Shown in pieces: positions 6,216 through 6,281 of a DNA stretch of 6,281 nucleotides. The notes beneath the pieces are model-generated. The model was not told the origin of the DNA. It searched no databases and was given only the letters and a program-made list of their open reading frames with translations. Every line of letters starts with the position of its first letter. The first letter of the stretch is position 1. The stretch comes from an uncultured Bacteroidales bacterium (GTDB taxonomy: Bacteria; Bacteroidota; Bacteroidia; Bacteroidales; Muribaculaceae). The stretch lies in NCBI GenBank assembly GCA_900554845.1, contig USIY01000135.1, positions 1-6,281 of the forward strand, in the 5' to 3' direction. The position numbers and the translations under genes are program-made.

Positions 6216-6243
6216 GTAAGTGTTGGAATTTAATTTATACTTT

Positions 6244-6281
6244 ATGCGAGCTTATTTTATCTCGCCTGCGCTCAATGAGCT
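6244..6281 (+). CDS. possible start of a further gene, cut by the window edge
   Basis: An ATG 28 nt after the DUF4250 stop opens a frame, MRAYFISPALNE, that remains open to the window end. The short gap, same strand and AT-rich upstream bases fit a second gene in the DUF4250 operon. Only 12 residues are visible, too few to name a family or exclude chance. Confidence 0.35.
   Translation, partial: MRAYFISPALNE

Overview
The window looks like a chromosomal segment from a Bacteroidales bacterium, possibly Muribaculaceae-like, though genus is inference. The evidence is a TonB-dependent receptor paired with a DUF4249-type lipoprotein, a LytS/LytTR-type two-component pair, Bacteroidota-style -7 promoter elements (TAnnTTTG) directly in front of start codons, and no Shine-Dalgarno sequences. 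I see no insertion sequence, tRNA, rRNA or CRISPR array.

Layout. Positions 1-135 are a short AT-rich tail downstream of the leftward operon, with a 10-bp direct repeat. Positions 136-2572 (minus strand) hold a membrane histidine kinase followed by a LytTR response regulator; the two genes overlap by 26 nt. Positions 2573-2732 are a compact divergent control region with promoter elements for both directions, an 8-bp dyad and several GACAA repeats. Positions 2733-5624 (plus strand) hold a TonB-dependent outer-membrane receptor and, 6 nt later, a DUF4249 lipoprotein. Positions 5625-6038 carry no clear intact gene but hold a short direct repeat, a possible frameshifted small gene and an intrinsic terminator. 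Positions 6039-6215 encode a 58-residue DUF4250 protein, and another reading frame may begin at 6244 and run off the window.

How the parts may work together. Kinase and regulator are transcribed divergently from receptor and lipoprotein, with about 160 bp between the start codons. The simplest inference is a self-contained uptake module in which the two-component system controls the outer-membrane receptor/lipoprotein pair. The substrate cannot be read from the sequence.

The most unusual element is the kinase. It appears to contain two tandem copies of a four-helix membrane unit plus a His_kinase dimerisation helix pair. The first copy has lost the phospho-accepting histidine (Glu in its place) and has no ATPase domain; the second is complete.
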